Positions 45,736 through 56,869 of a DNA stretch of 64,000 bases are shown here, piece after piece. The notes under the pieces are model-generated. The model was not told the origin of the DNA and searched no databases. It saw nothing but the letters and a program-made list of their open reading frames with translations. Position 1 is the first letter of the stretch; each line of letters opens with the position of its first letter. Position numbers and translations under genes: made by a program. Source of the DNA: Microvelia longipes (lineage: Eukaryota > Arthropoda > Insecta > Hemiptera > Veliidae); the NCBI GenBank assembly GCA_018340805.1, contig JACMZG010001908.1, forward strand, positions 48,343,818 to 48,407,817. The letters run 5' to 3'.

Positions 45736-47496
45736 AATCTTCGCTCAGACCCTGAAATTACGGCACTTCCAGCGGACAAAGGGGTCTACCACGGTTGTAA
45801 TTAGACCGAACAGATTATGGACGCCGAAACTCTTCGCCCACTCTATTAAGCCTAGTATCAAGAACTTCCTTAAGACACTACGCTAGACTACAACGAACAA
45901 ATTAAAGAGTGCATAAACAGTAAAGCTACCACAGAAAATCTATCTGAAGAAACTGTCTCACTATACTTGCCCCTACCTCACCACGTACCCCTCATTTCTA
46001 CCTTCTCCCCAAAATACATAAAATTGACAACCCTAAACAAGGACGACCCATCCTTAGCAGCAGCATAGCAGCGGATATCTGGTTATGTTGATATTTTCCT
46101 GCAACCGATAGTTAAAGACCTACCATCATACACAGGCGATACCTACGACTTCTTAAACTTTTTAAGCTCTATTCCAACCCCTCTTCCACCTGATGCTTTC
46201 CTAGTCACAATAGACGTCACAACTCTTTGCACCAATATTCCTCATGATGAGGACTATTGCAAGTCGCTAAAATAATACTGAAGTCAAATGTTTCCGCTTT
46301 AATGACAGCTTTTATCTTCAAGTGACGGGTACCGCGATGGGAACGACCTTTGCACCCTCATACTCAAACTTTTTTATGGGAAAACTAGAAAAATCTTTCC
46401 TTGAAACTCAAAATATTATGTTATTAGCCGCTGTGTTGGCACAGGTTTAGATGACATCTTTATGATCTGGCATCATGATTTGGATTCATTGCTATTATGT
46501 TTGAACTCATTTAACTCTAGTTTTAGTGTAAAATTCACATGGCCATTAACTTCTGCTACTTTTCTTGACGTTGACCTTAAAATTGAAAACGGCTTCTTCA
46601 CTACATCTGTTTACTTAAAGCCTACTAATCACCAACAATATTTGCACTACTCATCCTGCCATCCATCTCACACTAAAAATTCTATCCCTTACTCACTTGC
46701 AACAAGAGGTCGCAAAATTGCCTCATACGCAGAGAACCTGGATAGATTTAACGCTGGCCTCTCACAAGCTCTTTTAGCCAGAGGCTACCCTGAGGCACTC
46801 GTAGAAAAGCAATTAAACAAGCCTTATTTCCCTCGAGTTCCTCCAGACCCTGATCTAGGCACCCCTATAAACTTAGTTACCACTTTTACCCCGGGTGAAA
46901 GTGGTAACTTAGTACCAGAAACTCAAAACTGGGCTCAGATCTGATCTTCCCATTCTGGATAGCTTTCCCCTCACTAGAAATCTTATGCAAAGCACCATCT
47001 ATAGCTTTCTGTAGACCGCCTAACCTCAGAAACCTAGTTGTTCATACCAAACCCTGACCAGAACATTGGACCCAAACCCTACTCGAGCACACATAAACGC
47101 AACAAGCCCCATTGTTTGACCTGCAACTTAACAAACCCATCAACTGTGTTTACCAGCCCATCTACCAATGTATCATACCCTATTAATTTCAACTAACTTT
47201 AAATCGGCCCACGTTGTATTTGTATTAGAATCCAAGCTATGCGATGCTTCTATATTGGTGAAACCAGCAACACCACTCAACTACGCATTAACAATCCCGA
47301 AGCTCTGTGACCAATAACCTAATTCACCTTCCGGTTGCCAACCATGCAATTACTCAACAAAGCATTTGAGCGTGCTTTAATGTTCGTATCTTGAAAACCC
47401 CCTACACCAATACCTCAGACCAGAATAGAAAACAAATGGAGCAAGCCTACTAGCTGGTGACCAAATCTAAAACCCCCCCAGGAATAAATAAAAGAT
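45729..47496 (+). mobile_element. Penelope-like element, nearly full ORF, frameshifted
   Basis: Segments in several frames follow the order of a Penelope-like protein: NNLRSDPEITALPADKG and TTVVIRPNRLW (N-terminal RT-associated region), FYLLPKIHKIDNP and GRPILSSSIAAD, LPSYTGDTYDFLNFL, DAFLVTIDVTTL (motif A), [20 protein letters not shown] (motif B), LDDIFMIW (motif C; canonical YIDD), FLDVDL, YLKPTNHQQYLHYSSCHPSH and RGYPEALVEKQL. After the RT come HCLTCNLTNPSTVFTSPS and SYPI (Cys linker), then YIGETSNTTQLRI, the GIY-YIG endonuclease hallmark, ending near TKSKTPPGINK. Multiple frameshifts and stops make it inactive. RT plus GIY-YIG identifies canonical, endonuclease-bearing Penelope-like elements. 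Confidence 0.9.
46462..46944 (+). CDS. Longest open part of the Penelope-like ORF (RT thumb region)
   Basis: 160 codons open from an ATG that is internal to the original DDIFMIW motif, so it is not a real start. The frame covers the region after the catalytic Asp pair: FLDVDLKIENG (primer-grip area), YLKPTNHQQYLHYSSCHPSH, SIPYSLATRGRKI and RGYPEALVEKQLNK. It ends in a stop before the Cys-linker and GIY-YIG parts, which lie downstream in other frames. Its final third contains a 20-bp hairpin (46871-46912). Confidence 0.8.
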   Translation: MIWHHDLDSLLLCLNSFNSSFSVKFTWPLTSATFLDVDLKIENGFFTTSVYLKPTNHQQYLHYSSCHPSHTKNSIPYSLATRGRKIASYAENLDRFNAGLSQALLARGYPEALVEKQLNKPYFPRVPPDPDLGTPINLVTTFTPGESGNLVPETQNWAQI

Positions 47497-47779
47497 AATT
47501 TTTGCCTTATATTATATTAATCTATTTACTTCATTCGTTTACTTTTATTTATTCACTTTATTAATCTGTTTATTTTATCTCTTTTTTTACATCCTTTTTT
47601 TTTTTTTTTTTTTTTTATTTTAACTAGCACACAATTATTTAGTTGTATAAACCTATTTTATTTTACTCAATTCACACATTTTATTACATTAAAGCAAATT
47701 TTTATTTTTAATTACTTCTATCATTATTAAAGTTTGTGTTAGTCCTAGTTTTTTCATAACGAATGTACGGTTATACTGG
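47497..47779. other. 3' flank of the Penelope-like element
   Basis: T-rich sequence with a run of about 24 T's at 47590-47616; probably the element's 3' untranslated region. No hammerhead core identified here. Confidence 0.45.
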
Positions 47780-48405
47780 CTGGTTGATACGATCTCAATC
47801 ATATTGACCAACTAACTCAGTCTATAGTATAATAACTGACTGACTCAATCATACTGACTGACTGATTCAATTTCAATAAAATAGACTGACAGATCCAATC
47901 CCTATCATATTGACTGACTCACTTGTCATCACACTAACTGACTGAATCAATCTCTATCATACAGACTGACTCAACCAATCATAATAACTGACTAACGGAT
48001 TCAATCTTAATCAAATAGACTGACTGCACTAATCTCCATCATACTGATATACTCACTGTCAATCATAATAACTTACTTAATTTCAATTATAATAACGGAC
48101 TGACTGAATCATACTGACTGACGAACTCAATCTCAATCAAATTGACAGACTGAATAAATCTCAATTATACTGATTAACTGACTCAGTCTCAAAGAAATTG
48201 ACTGACTGGCTCAATCTCAACCTAATTGACTGACTGGCTCAATCTCAACCAAATTTACTGACTGACTTAATTTCAACCATGCTGACAGACTAACACAACC
48301 TCAATCATACGGTCTGACTGACTCAATTTTAATTATTTAACTTGACTGAATCAATCTTAATTATACTGATTGACTTACTCAATCATAGTTATTTTAACTT
48401 ATTTC
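47780..48405. repeat. Degenerate ~30-bp minisatellite
   Basis: Irregular units built on ACTGACTGACTCAATCTCAA and TCATACTG, period about 29-33 bp, heavily diverged. Confidence 0.85.
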
Positions 48406-48519
48406 AGATCTCGCATCTATGTATAGCAGAAATAGTATTAATTAATTTTATATAATAGAGAAAAAATAAAATAATTATTCAATTTTTAACCAAATTGCTC
48501 AATTGTACTATAACATTTT

Positions 48520-48800
48520 AAATAAATTACCCCGGGTTCCGAAGCGGAAATGTTATTGTAACAGGAGGGGGAGAAAATTAAAAAAAAAACGTTCTGCTCT
48601 TCTGACTCATCCTTCTTTCATGGAGGGTAAATAACAGGGGGCTAAGGGTAGTGGAAAACTTGCCCCCATAGCCTCCCAGAGTAGTAGAGGGGATATGTAG
48701 GGTAGTGTAGAGTGGGGATAGGGGGGCATGCTATGCGTGCAAACACCGCATTGCTGATGCAAGGCAAAACCATTGATCTAGTGCTCCGTCTACTGCATGC
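48520..48800. other. G-rich, purine-skewed block, unassigned
   Basis: Contains GGAGGGGGAG, AGGGGGCTAAGGG, then GGGGATATGTAGGG and GGGGATAGGGGGGC. Markedly richer in G than its surroundings. No gene recognised; the open frame at 48797-49015 has no domain. Confidence 0.35.
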
Positions 48801-49131
48801 CCCTGACATCTAGCGGATTTTCAAATATTCCCTTAGTTCTTTTAATTTCAACTAGGAGTGCCACGTTACGGAGAGCACAAAAGTTTAATACATTTTTATT
48901 ATTGAATTTAAAACTAAAAGCTAATTTATTTTTCTCGTTATTAAAATTAATTACGGAATCAGAAATTTATTTATTGTTGAAATTTAAAGTAAATTCATTA
49001 AAGGCAAAACTATAAATAATACAACGTCTCCCTAGTCTTACTTTTAAGATTATAGAACCAACACATTTTAAATAATTAAATTAATTATTGACTCTAGTTT
49101 TATAATGAATCTAATAAATAATGTATATTAA

Positions 49132-49800
49132 TGACATTTCACTATGGGCATCTTCAGGCTATAAAACTAAAATAGCATAAACAAAACCTAAAATAAAACA
49201 AAGAAATTAAAGCACAAATACATAGTTATTGCACTTGAGTAGAAAAATAAAACGGGTAAAAAGGTTTATAAAAGAAGACAGCAGTCCAAATATAGTTAAA
49301 AAAACAACTACCGAGCTTTCAACCAGGGATCCTGGTCGTCTTCAGGGTAAATAGATTTATTAAAACATAAACAACAAGACTAAAACAATTAAACTAAATA
49401 AACCAACAAACATACAATATCAAATAATATAAGAAAAAGCACAAATAATGTAAAATAAATAATGTTTTCTCTTATTATTTGATATTGTATATTTGTTGGT
49501 TTACATAGTTTAATTTATAATGTCTTGTTGTTTATGTTTTAATAAATCTATTTACCCTGATGCCGACTACCAGGACCCCTGGTTGAAAGCTCGATAGTTG
49601 TTTTTTAACTATATTTGGACTGCCGTCTTCTTTTATAAACCTTTTTACATGTTAAAAATTGTTTACAGTCCATTAATACCTGTTTTTGTAGACAAATTAA
49701 AATATCACAGAATACGTAAACAATTAACTCGTCGACAATAAGTATGAATATTGTTTTAGTTTTTAAGCCTGAAGATGCCCACAGTGATGGTTGAAATGTC
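49132..49800. mobile_element. Palindromic Penelope-like terminal pair with hammerhead-like cores
   Basis: The left arm 49132-49430 and right arm 49480-49800 are inverted copies (TACCGAGCTTTCAACCAGGG against CCTGGTTGAAAGCTCGATAG). Each arm has two cores. Inner: stem ACCAGG/CCTGGT then GAAA; the minus-strand copy has CTGAAGA (49345-49339), the plus copy the altered CTGATGC (49557-). Outer: CTGAAGATGCCC with GAAATGTC (minus 49157-49137; plus 49769-49796). The arms differ in the spacer between inner and outer motifs. No ORF is present. It fits the inverted terminal repeats of a Penelope-like element with the coding part lost. Confidence 0.75.
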
Positions 49801-51060
49801 ATAGTCATTGATAGCAAGTCATTAGATTAATTGCTAAATCAATTTATATATTTACTTTCAAAAGATATAAACAAAAATTTGTTACAAGCCATACACTCAC
49901 TTTTGTTTTACTGTGTTTTACTGATCATGTTAGAAGAATAATATAGCATTCATGTTTACAATAATCAGTTAAGTAACAAGTACATACATGTGAGATACAT
50001 ATAAATAGCCAACAAATATTTATCATTTGATACAGCCGAGTTTAGCAAAACATGAATAGTTCACACAATATAATTGAGCAAGAGACATTTAAAAAGTACA
50101 CAAAAAAATTCTATACAATCATTCGACATAATGACGCGTCCCAATCATTTTGTTTTACGTCACATCTAACTCATCAGGGCGCCGAATGAACCTGAACTCA
50201 CTCTGCCCTTTGGCACTTAAAATGCCAAAGAACATAAAGCAAAATATTTACCAGAAACGAACGGTAGGCTTGGTACATTTCCTAGGTGTTTGTAGCACAA
50301 TTATATTGTGTCGATTCAATTATTTACTAGTCTTGTACGACTTAGAAACTAGTACGGCAGTAAAAATTAAAACATTTTTACTTTTCCAAGCTTGTACAAC
50401 AGCTCCTGGACTTCCAAAAGGTAGGTTATATACAAAGATATGGGTAATATTTTTTTGTTATATTATAAGTTTAAGTTGTTTTTCATATTAAGCTGTTCTT
50501 TATTTTTTTTTTCCTAAAATATACAAGGCTGCATACTGTTTCTGTTAAACGTTAAATTTGTGTTAGTTGTTCACTTATTTATAAGGGGCAGTTATAGACA
50601 TCCTAAGGTCTTATACAGAACTGACTCTGAGAAGGCCTACTGACCTTTTCTTTGAAATTAAGTGTATGAAGTGTGAATGGTTTGTATTGAGTTACAAGGG
50701 TATAGGACTCAATCTGTAGGTGTGAGATTAATACAGACAAACCATCTCACTCATATTGCGGATATTATAATTATCTCTCACAATAGTTTTCTAGGTGTTA
50801 CCCCTTACCCTATCTACATCCTTTCCTTACTCTTTTCTCTGGTCATACTATTTATACATCGGGATGTACCTTACATTTTCTCTTTCAATAGCCTTGAGGG
50901 ATTCTCCTCGTCATTCCCTAACCTGAAAATAGACGAGGTGGCGCTCACGTTCGATATTTGTAGATATCTACAATGCGCTCACGTATTGTAGATATTTACT
51001 ATTAAGGACCCTAGGTATAGCGACCCCCACCACCGACATTGAGCTACGGCACTTTTTCAA
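49801..51060. other. Unassigned stretch with unplaced ORFs
   Basis: Plus-strand open frames at 50150-50491 (a donor-like AAG|GTAGGT lies near 50422) and 50677-50991 have no recognisable domain. They may be noise or degraded exons. Confidence 0.3.
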
Positions 51061-51063
51061 CCG

Positions 51064-51246
51064 TCGCACTATATAGGAAAAATATTGTGTTTGCACTGAA
51101 AATCCAAAACCGAGATTTCATCTGAATCGAACGTTTTTGGCGTTTAAGACCTCATAAAAGGTTTTCATTAAGTTCTCTTAATATCTGTGTGTGTGTGTGT
51201 AGGGATGTGTATGTCTGAATGATATATATATATATATATAATATTA

Positions 51247-51305
<59 letters not shown>
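51064..51305 (+). repeat. Rep-A end running into a (TA)n tract
   Basis: ACTATATAGGAAAAATATTG, TTTGCACTGAAAATCC, GGCGTTTAAGACCTC and a TGTGTGTGTG run follow the Rep-A order. From 51220 the sequence becomes TA repeat and Rep-A is lost. Confidence 0.75.
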
Positions 51306-51306
<1 letters not shown>

Positions 51307-52029
51307 TAACTTATGTATGACTAAAATTTCAAGTCAATATTTAAACGATTAGCCAAATGGATTATTTATAAATTAAAAGTATACAGTCTAATAGAATTAA
51401 CTAACCTATGACTGCTTGCTAATCAATACACTTGTTTAAATAATCCAAGAAAAGCAGAAGCTTTTTCCGAGAACCTGTCAGATACAGAAACATCGTCACG
51501 TACCTCTTTCCAAAAACAAATATACCTTTTAAAAGGGGTTCTGAACGTCAGCAAATAACTCTGGTAGAAGAAGTGCAAGGTTAAAGACCCCGTACCTTAA
51601 AAGCTAGAAGTGGTGTTTACATGGTGCAATGTGGTGTTGTAGGTCGGGGAGTACTAGGCAGACAGGTAGGAGCATAGTACCCGTATTTCAGAGCCACCTG
51701 AAAGAATACAGGTAGCAGATTCTTGACCATATAAGCTCCGAAGGTCATATGGATGGTCCCCATCAAGTTGGCTTTCTTCATTTTACTGATAAAGGACGGA
51801 GGCTGGACTTTTTTAGAGAAGTTAGAAATCTTAAGGAGCCAGGAGGCAGTGGGGAGCTCAACCTTAATGTGAGAGGGGAAAGGTCGCCCCTTCTTCTTGC
51901 TCTTCGAAGGTGCCACCCCACTCCAACCAGTCTATCACGATCACCGACATCGTCGAGTCGAAAAAGAAGAGAAGGAAAACTGCGAATTCCACAGTTTGAC
52001 TTATATTTACCTTTAATGTCTTTCTCTTA
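51306..52029. other. Unassigned stretch upstream of a PLE tail
   Basis: Opposed open frames at 51617-51916 (minus) and 51749-52030 (plus) overlap. The plus frame ends where the Penelope-like 3' region begins, but I see no GIY-YIG or RT motif in it. Confidence 0.35.
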
Positions 52030-52250
52030 GCCGTTTATTCTTTTTATTATTCTGTAATTTTATTCTATTTAATTTATATTTGTTTTACTGTCTTAACTTT
52101 GTTATTTGTTTTTATTATTTGTTTTAGTATTGGACTATTTATGATTAATTTTTTATGGTCTATTTCTTGTACAGCACTGATGATGGCCTCATGGTAGGTT
52201 GAAAGCGCTGGAATAAATTATTGTTTTGTGGAGAGACTTCTTTTTTCGTT
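52030..52250 (+). mobile_element. Penelope-like 3' region with hammerhead-like core
   Basis: T-rich stretch followed by CACTGATGATGGCCTCATGG and TAGGTTGAAAGCGC. CTGATGA (52177-52183) and GAAA (52201-52204) are spaced as in a hammerhead, with only a weak stem between. The same layout (T-rich region, then CACTGATGATG) recurs at 56.87-57.06 kb. Confidence 0.6.
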
Positions 52251-52439
52251 CTTTCAGTAGGATGTCGTTTTTTTATGTAATTTTGGGGGCATAATCAAAT
52301 AAAACCGGTCCGAAGTCAATACGACCACTCTAAGATACCAAAATGTCAAAAAACCAAAAAAATGATCAAAAACCACAATTACGGTCAATGAAAATTAAAT
52401 TTCGAGTAGGATGTCGTTTTCCATGTTTCTTGTGCCTCT

Positions 52440-52530
52440 GAGTTGAATGGCAGTGGTCCGGAGTCAATACGAGCACTCTAACTCAAGGTACCTAGGTTCA
52501 AATCATGGTAGGGACGATAATTTTGTATAA
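52440..52530 (+). repeat. tRNA-like SINE head fragment
   Basis: B-box-like GGTTCAAATCATGG (52496) with CGAGCACTCTAACTCAAGGT before it resembles the tRNA-Leu-like relic at 34.3-34.4 kb. The first part is partly repeated at 52290-52330. Confidence 0.4.
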
Positions 52531-52567
52531 TTTGTTTACTTAATATAAGTTTATAACTACAAAATAT

Positions 52568-53276
52568 ATCTGGCGCGGTGGTCCGCATGTCGGACGAATT
52601 TCCTTTGGACGCGTGTTTCTGTGCTTATTAACAATCCTGGTTGGAATGGTAATTTTTATAGTTTTTTTTTATTTTATAAGTTTACAAATACTAAATAAAT
52701 AATTCCGGCGCGGTGGTCCGCTGTCAGGCGAATTTCATTTAGAATGCGTGTTTCCGTGCTTAATATTCCTATTCTTGCTTAGGTTCCGGTTCATGTATTA
52801 GAACTTAAACAGTTACTTATTGTCAGCATTGTTCGAATAATCATTTTGTCAGTATTTAATAGATAGACGCTACATTGAAGATAACTGACTAAGCTGATAA
52901 GATAATAATGCTTTAAACTAGTGAAATAGTACTGCAAATAATAATAATACTGCTAATTTTAGAGTCATAGTTTTGCGAAATCAACTGGACAATTATGCGC
53001 ATTGCTTGATACAGCATGGTTACGAGCAGATGACTAATTAGTAAGCTTAGTTCTAGCATGACCGGACCTTAGCAAGAATGGGTTGTAAGCACAGAAAACG
53101 CAGTCTAATGAAATTCGCCCGACAGGACCACCGCGCCGGAATATTAATTTAGTAGTTGCAAACTTATATAATGTAAAAAACTATAAAAATTATCATTCCA
53201 ACCAGGGTTGTTGATAAGCACGGAAACACGCATCCTATGGAAATTCGCCCGACATGCGGACCATCGCGCCAGAATT
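52568..53276. mobile_element. Doubly nested inverted-repeat element
   Basis: Outer arms, about 100 bp (52568-52668 and 53176-53276): GGCGCGGTGGTCCGCATGTC through TTGGAATGGTAATTTTTATA, and its complement. Inside lies a second inverted pair of the same end sequence (52711-52770 and 53092-53150). All four ends carry GGCGCGGTGGTCC in mirrored orientation. The core, 52771-53091, is AT-rich and non-coding. It reads as one element inserted in, or duplicated within, another of the same family. Confidence 0.8.
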
Positions 53277-53439
53277 TTATACTCCTATGACTTTTCTGTT
53301 TACATACTACATGTGTAATAAATAAATACTCTTCCCATACCTTTTTGCATATACCCTTTTGTAATAAGTAAATACTCTTCCTATAACTTTTCGAGCCAAA
53401 AGTCATACCACTCTAGACGTCAGGTTAATATTTAATTCT
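53277..53439. repeat. Short local duplication
   Basis: AATAAATACTCTTCCCATAC near 53318 recurs near 53360 (AAATACTCTTCCTATAAC). Confidence 0.5.
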
Positions 53440-53770
53440 GAGGTCATGGGTAGCGAGACCGAAGTAATATAACCTTGTAATCTTTGAAGACATTCAGAGA
53501 ACCAGCGAAACGAGTCCGTACCGGCAAGTACTGAGGTATCTCGTAGCAGATTTGTCTGAAACACTAACGCGTATATTTTTAAATAATCTCTGTTTTAGAC
53601 TTGATATAAAAAAACCAATTGGTTATAGGGCACTGGGAACCTTTCCTTAATACATCGGACTCGCTACGTTTATCTTCACTGTTTTAGACTGGCTTTGCTT
53701 GTCTTCTGAAAGAAAAACATCCGTCATTATTTAAATTGGCCACCATCCAGGAACTGACCGAAATTCTATA
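53440..53770. repeat. Two Rep-A terminal fragments, head to head
   Basis: 53470-53560 reads CCAGCGAAACGAGTCCGTAC and AGTACTGAGGTATCTCG. 53625-53770 reads ATCGGACTCGCTACG and CCATCCAGGAACTGACC in the opposite orientation. Confidence 0.6.
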
Positions 53771-54249
53771 TATTTGAAGTTTTCCGAGTTTAAGAAATAC
53801 AACACAAACAAACAAGTACAACAAAAAAACTTCTAGAAATACATAATAGATTATATATATTTATTTCTTCTTGTCACTGCTTATAGATCTATAGGTGTAC
53901 GCTAAGGAGCAGTTTAAATTGCAAAATGCTATATAACTTAGGACATATGTCAATTATATAGAATATTTAAGCAGATGATAAAAAGCTGCTGAATTAGACG
54001 TCGGACGTGAAATAAATTTGCAGAGAAAAAGGAAACATGAAGATTTTTGAAACTCAAAAGAATTGTTATTGTTGAAGATTTTTTCTTCATCAGGAAAGAT
54101 CAGCAAATTCAGCAAATCACCTGATTCACATTTTTTAATCGAAAAAGAAAAAAAATCCCTCAAGTATTAAAAGAGGATTCCCAGATAGTGACAAAAATAT
54201 CATTTATTCGTACTCTTTAAAAATTAAATTATTCAAACCCGCGTTTTAA
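53771..54249. other. Unassigned AT-rich stretch
   Basis: No supported gene, RNA or element. Confidence 0.45.
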
Positions 54250-55500
54250 GTACCTAATTTTAGAGAATAGAGTAAAAAAATATTCTACGGCTCACTCCGT
54301 CTTTATGAGTTTGTTTGTTAGTACCTAATTTCAGAGAATAGAGTAAAAAAATATTCTACGGCTCGCTTCGTCTCTATGAGTTTGTTTGTTAGCTACCAAA
54401 TTTTAGAGAATAGAGTTAAAAAAATATTATCATTACGCGCTCGCTTTTGTTCTATCTATGAGTTTTGTTATGTTAGTACCTAATTATTAGAAGAAATAGA
54501 GTAAAAAAATAATTTACGGCTCGCTTCGTATTTCTCTATGAGTATTTGTTAGTACCTGATTTTAGAGAATAGAATAAAAATATTCTACGGCTCGCTTTGT
54601 CTCTATGAGTTTGTTTGTCAGTACCTAATTTAAAAATACAATATAATACTCTAAGGCTTGCCTGTTTTTAATTATTTGTCAGCATATAAATTTTTGAGCC
54701 AAATTTAAGATAAACATAATATACTAGCGCTCACTTAGCTTGCCTGTATATGTTAGTTTTTAGTATCAAATATTACAGCATAGATTTATAAATATAACTT
54801 AAAATTCTAGGGCTTGCTTCACTCACCTTTATGTGTTTGTTTATACCTAAAGTAACACCACTTTTTTTAAAATTTAACAGAATATTTTAGAGCTCGTCTC
54901 GCTCGCTTATATGTCGTTCTTAATCAGTACATAATTTAGAGTACAGATAAGAAAAAAATATAACACAATTATTCTAAAGCTTGCTTGGCTCGCCTTTATT
55001 TGTTCTTTATCCATCCCTACTTCAAAGCATAGATAACAAATATAACATAATATTTTCAAGCTAGCTTTAATCGCGAGCACAAAAATTCACACCCTTATTT
55101 TGGAGCATAAATTACTAAAGTGTAAAAGTATAAAATACTATTCTAGGGCTTGCTTCGCTCGCCTCCATGTGTTAATTTGTATTAATTTATTTTGGAGTAT
55201 TAATAAGTAATATAACACTATTTTCTAGGGTTCGCTACGCTCGCCCCCATTTTAGGACCTTATGTGTTTATTTTTCAATACAGAACTATATAGCATAGAT
55301 CAAAAATAGCATAATATTCTAGTGCTCGCATTTATGTGTATGTTTATTATCACTACTTAATTTAGAGCATATATTGGAAAATAACATAGTATTAACATAT
55401 AAACTTTCCCTCGCCTTTATGTGAGTGTAGATCAGTAAATCATTTCAAAGCACGAAAGATATAAAAAATATTCCATGGCTCGCTTCGCTTACCGAAGCAA
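54250..55500. repeat. 71-72-bp satellite decaying left to right
   Basis: Units start TACCTAATTTTAGAGAATAG at 54251, 54322 and 54394, with ATTCTACGGCTCGCTTCGTC and TATGAGTTTGTTTGTTAG. The left units are nearly identical. From about 54640 they diverge until only the GCTCGCTTCG-like and TTTATGTG words persist near 55450. About 17 units. Confidence 0.9.
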
Positions 55501-56185
55501 AGCCATTGGAACTATTAATTAACATAATTATGCTTACGCATTAGATTCCTCTTTCGTCCTTTAAAAACCCCTTTGAACCCTCTCGGGTATTTTTGTCCCA
55601 GTCCGCCGCTGTATACAATTAGTCATTGTAATTAATTTATACAAAATGGTATTGTGTGTTTTATTCATCTATACTCTATACTTCATGATTTTAACTTTGG
55701 TTTTAGTTTGTTTTTATATTTAATTGCTTAACGCTAACAATGATATTATATCAATTTAAAAAAAAATAACTATTCGCAATGAATTATATCATTCTTGCTT
55801 AAATAATTATTGTAATTTGTCATATTAAAATTGCTATTTATTTTTTATTACATTTAATTGACCTTTTTATGCGTATTATTATTAATAATTATGAGGTAAT
55901 ATTTAGGACCTTATTTGTTAAAGAATGATTGTTATTAAAAATATTTTCATTTAGGAACTTTTATTTGTTTTAAAATGAAGAAAGTTGCCGCAGTGCGCCT
56001 GGAGCACGGTGACGTCATAGCTTAGTTCTATAGCTCGCCAATAGATTGTAACACTGTCTCTATTTTCTGCCTTAACCAAGTATAATCTAATATAAATATT
56101 GGAATTAAGTACAATAATACAAAAACTTTATAGAAGATAGCAGTTCTCCTGCATGTTTTAAATAAAAAAAATATAAATAAAACAA
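55501..56185. other. Unassigned AT-rich stretch
   Basis: No supported gene, RNA or element. Confidence 0.45.
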
Positions 56186-56770
56186 TTAAAAACTTAACGT
56201 TTCATTTGATAAAATTGAACTAACACTGATAACAAAATAAAGCTAGGCACATTTGATGGTCCTCAGTAGTACCTTATGTGTTTTAAATTTTAAAACGGTC
56301 CGAACTGCTGAGTCATTATTGCTGGTTAGTGACGTCAAAAAATATTTTTCAAACTAGATCTTTAAAGATTGATTTACCTAAAAAGGTTCATCTCTCTAGC
56401 ATAAACACACTTAGGGCCACGATGATAACAGAAACACACACATACATATTGACACACTCACTTAAACACATACATATTGTCACACTCATTTAAACACATA
56501 CATATTGACACACTCACTTAAAGACATACATATTGACACACTCACTTAAACACATACATATTGACACACTCTCTTAAAGACATACATATTGACACACTCA
56601 CTTAAACACATACATATTGTTACACTCACTTAAACACATGCATACAAGTCTACGCTAAAACCTTTTAAAACTTGAACAAATAATTAAGGTGAAATTGCGG
56701 TTTCAAATTTTTACTGGAAGCATAATGCTTTTCCTAGTTATCTATGGTAAACATGAGGAAAAGTAAAAAT
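56186..56770 (-). repeat. Rep-A copy with internal minisatellite
   Basis: TTGAACTAACACTGATAAC, TTAGTGACGTC, CTCTCTAGCATAAACACAC and CCACGATGATAACAGAAACA in order, ending GGTAAACATGAGGAAAAGTA. Between them, 56435-56640 is a 30-bp tandem array. Confidence 0.85.
56435..56640. repeat. 30-bp minisatellite inside Rep-A, about 7 units
   Basis: Unit CACATACATATTGACACACT plus CACTTAAA. It grows from the short CA-rich stretch that every Rep-A copy has at this point. Confidence 0.92.
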
Positions 56771-56869
56771 ATATAAGGCAATGTTTAGGCTACAGGAAAC
56801 AGAAAATATTTATTGACAATTAAATTCATAAAAATCAATTGAATGGGGAATGGACGATTCTTAACCATT

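Noticed and set aside
50677..50991. 104-codon ORF as a membrane protein gene
   Set aside because: TTG-started open frame in degraded repeat context; no recognisable motif.
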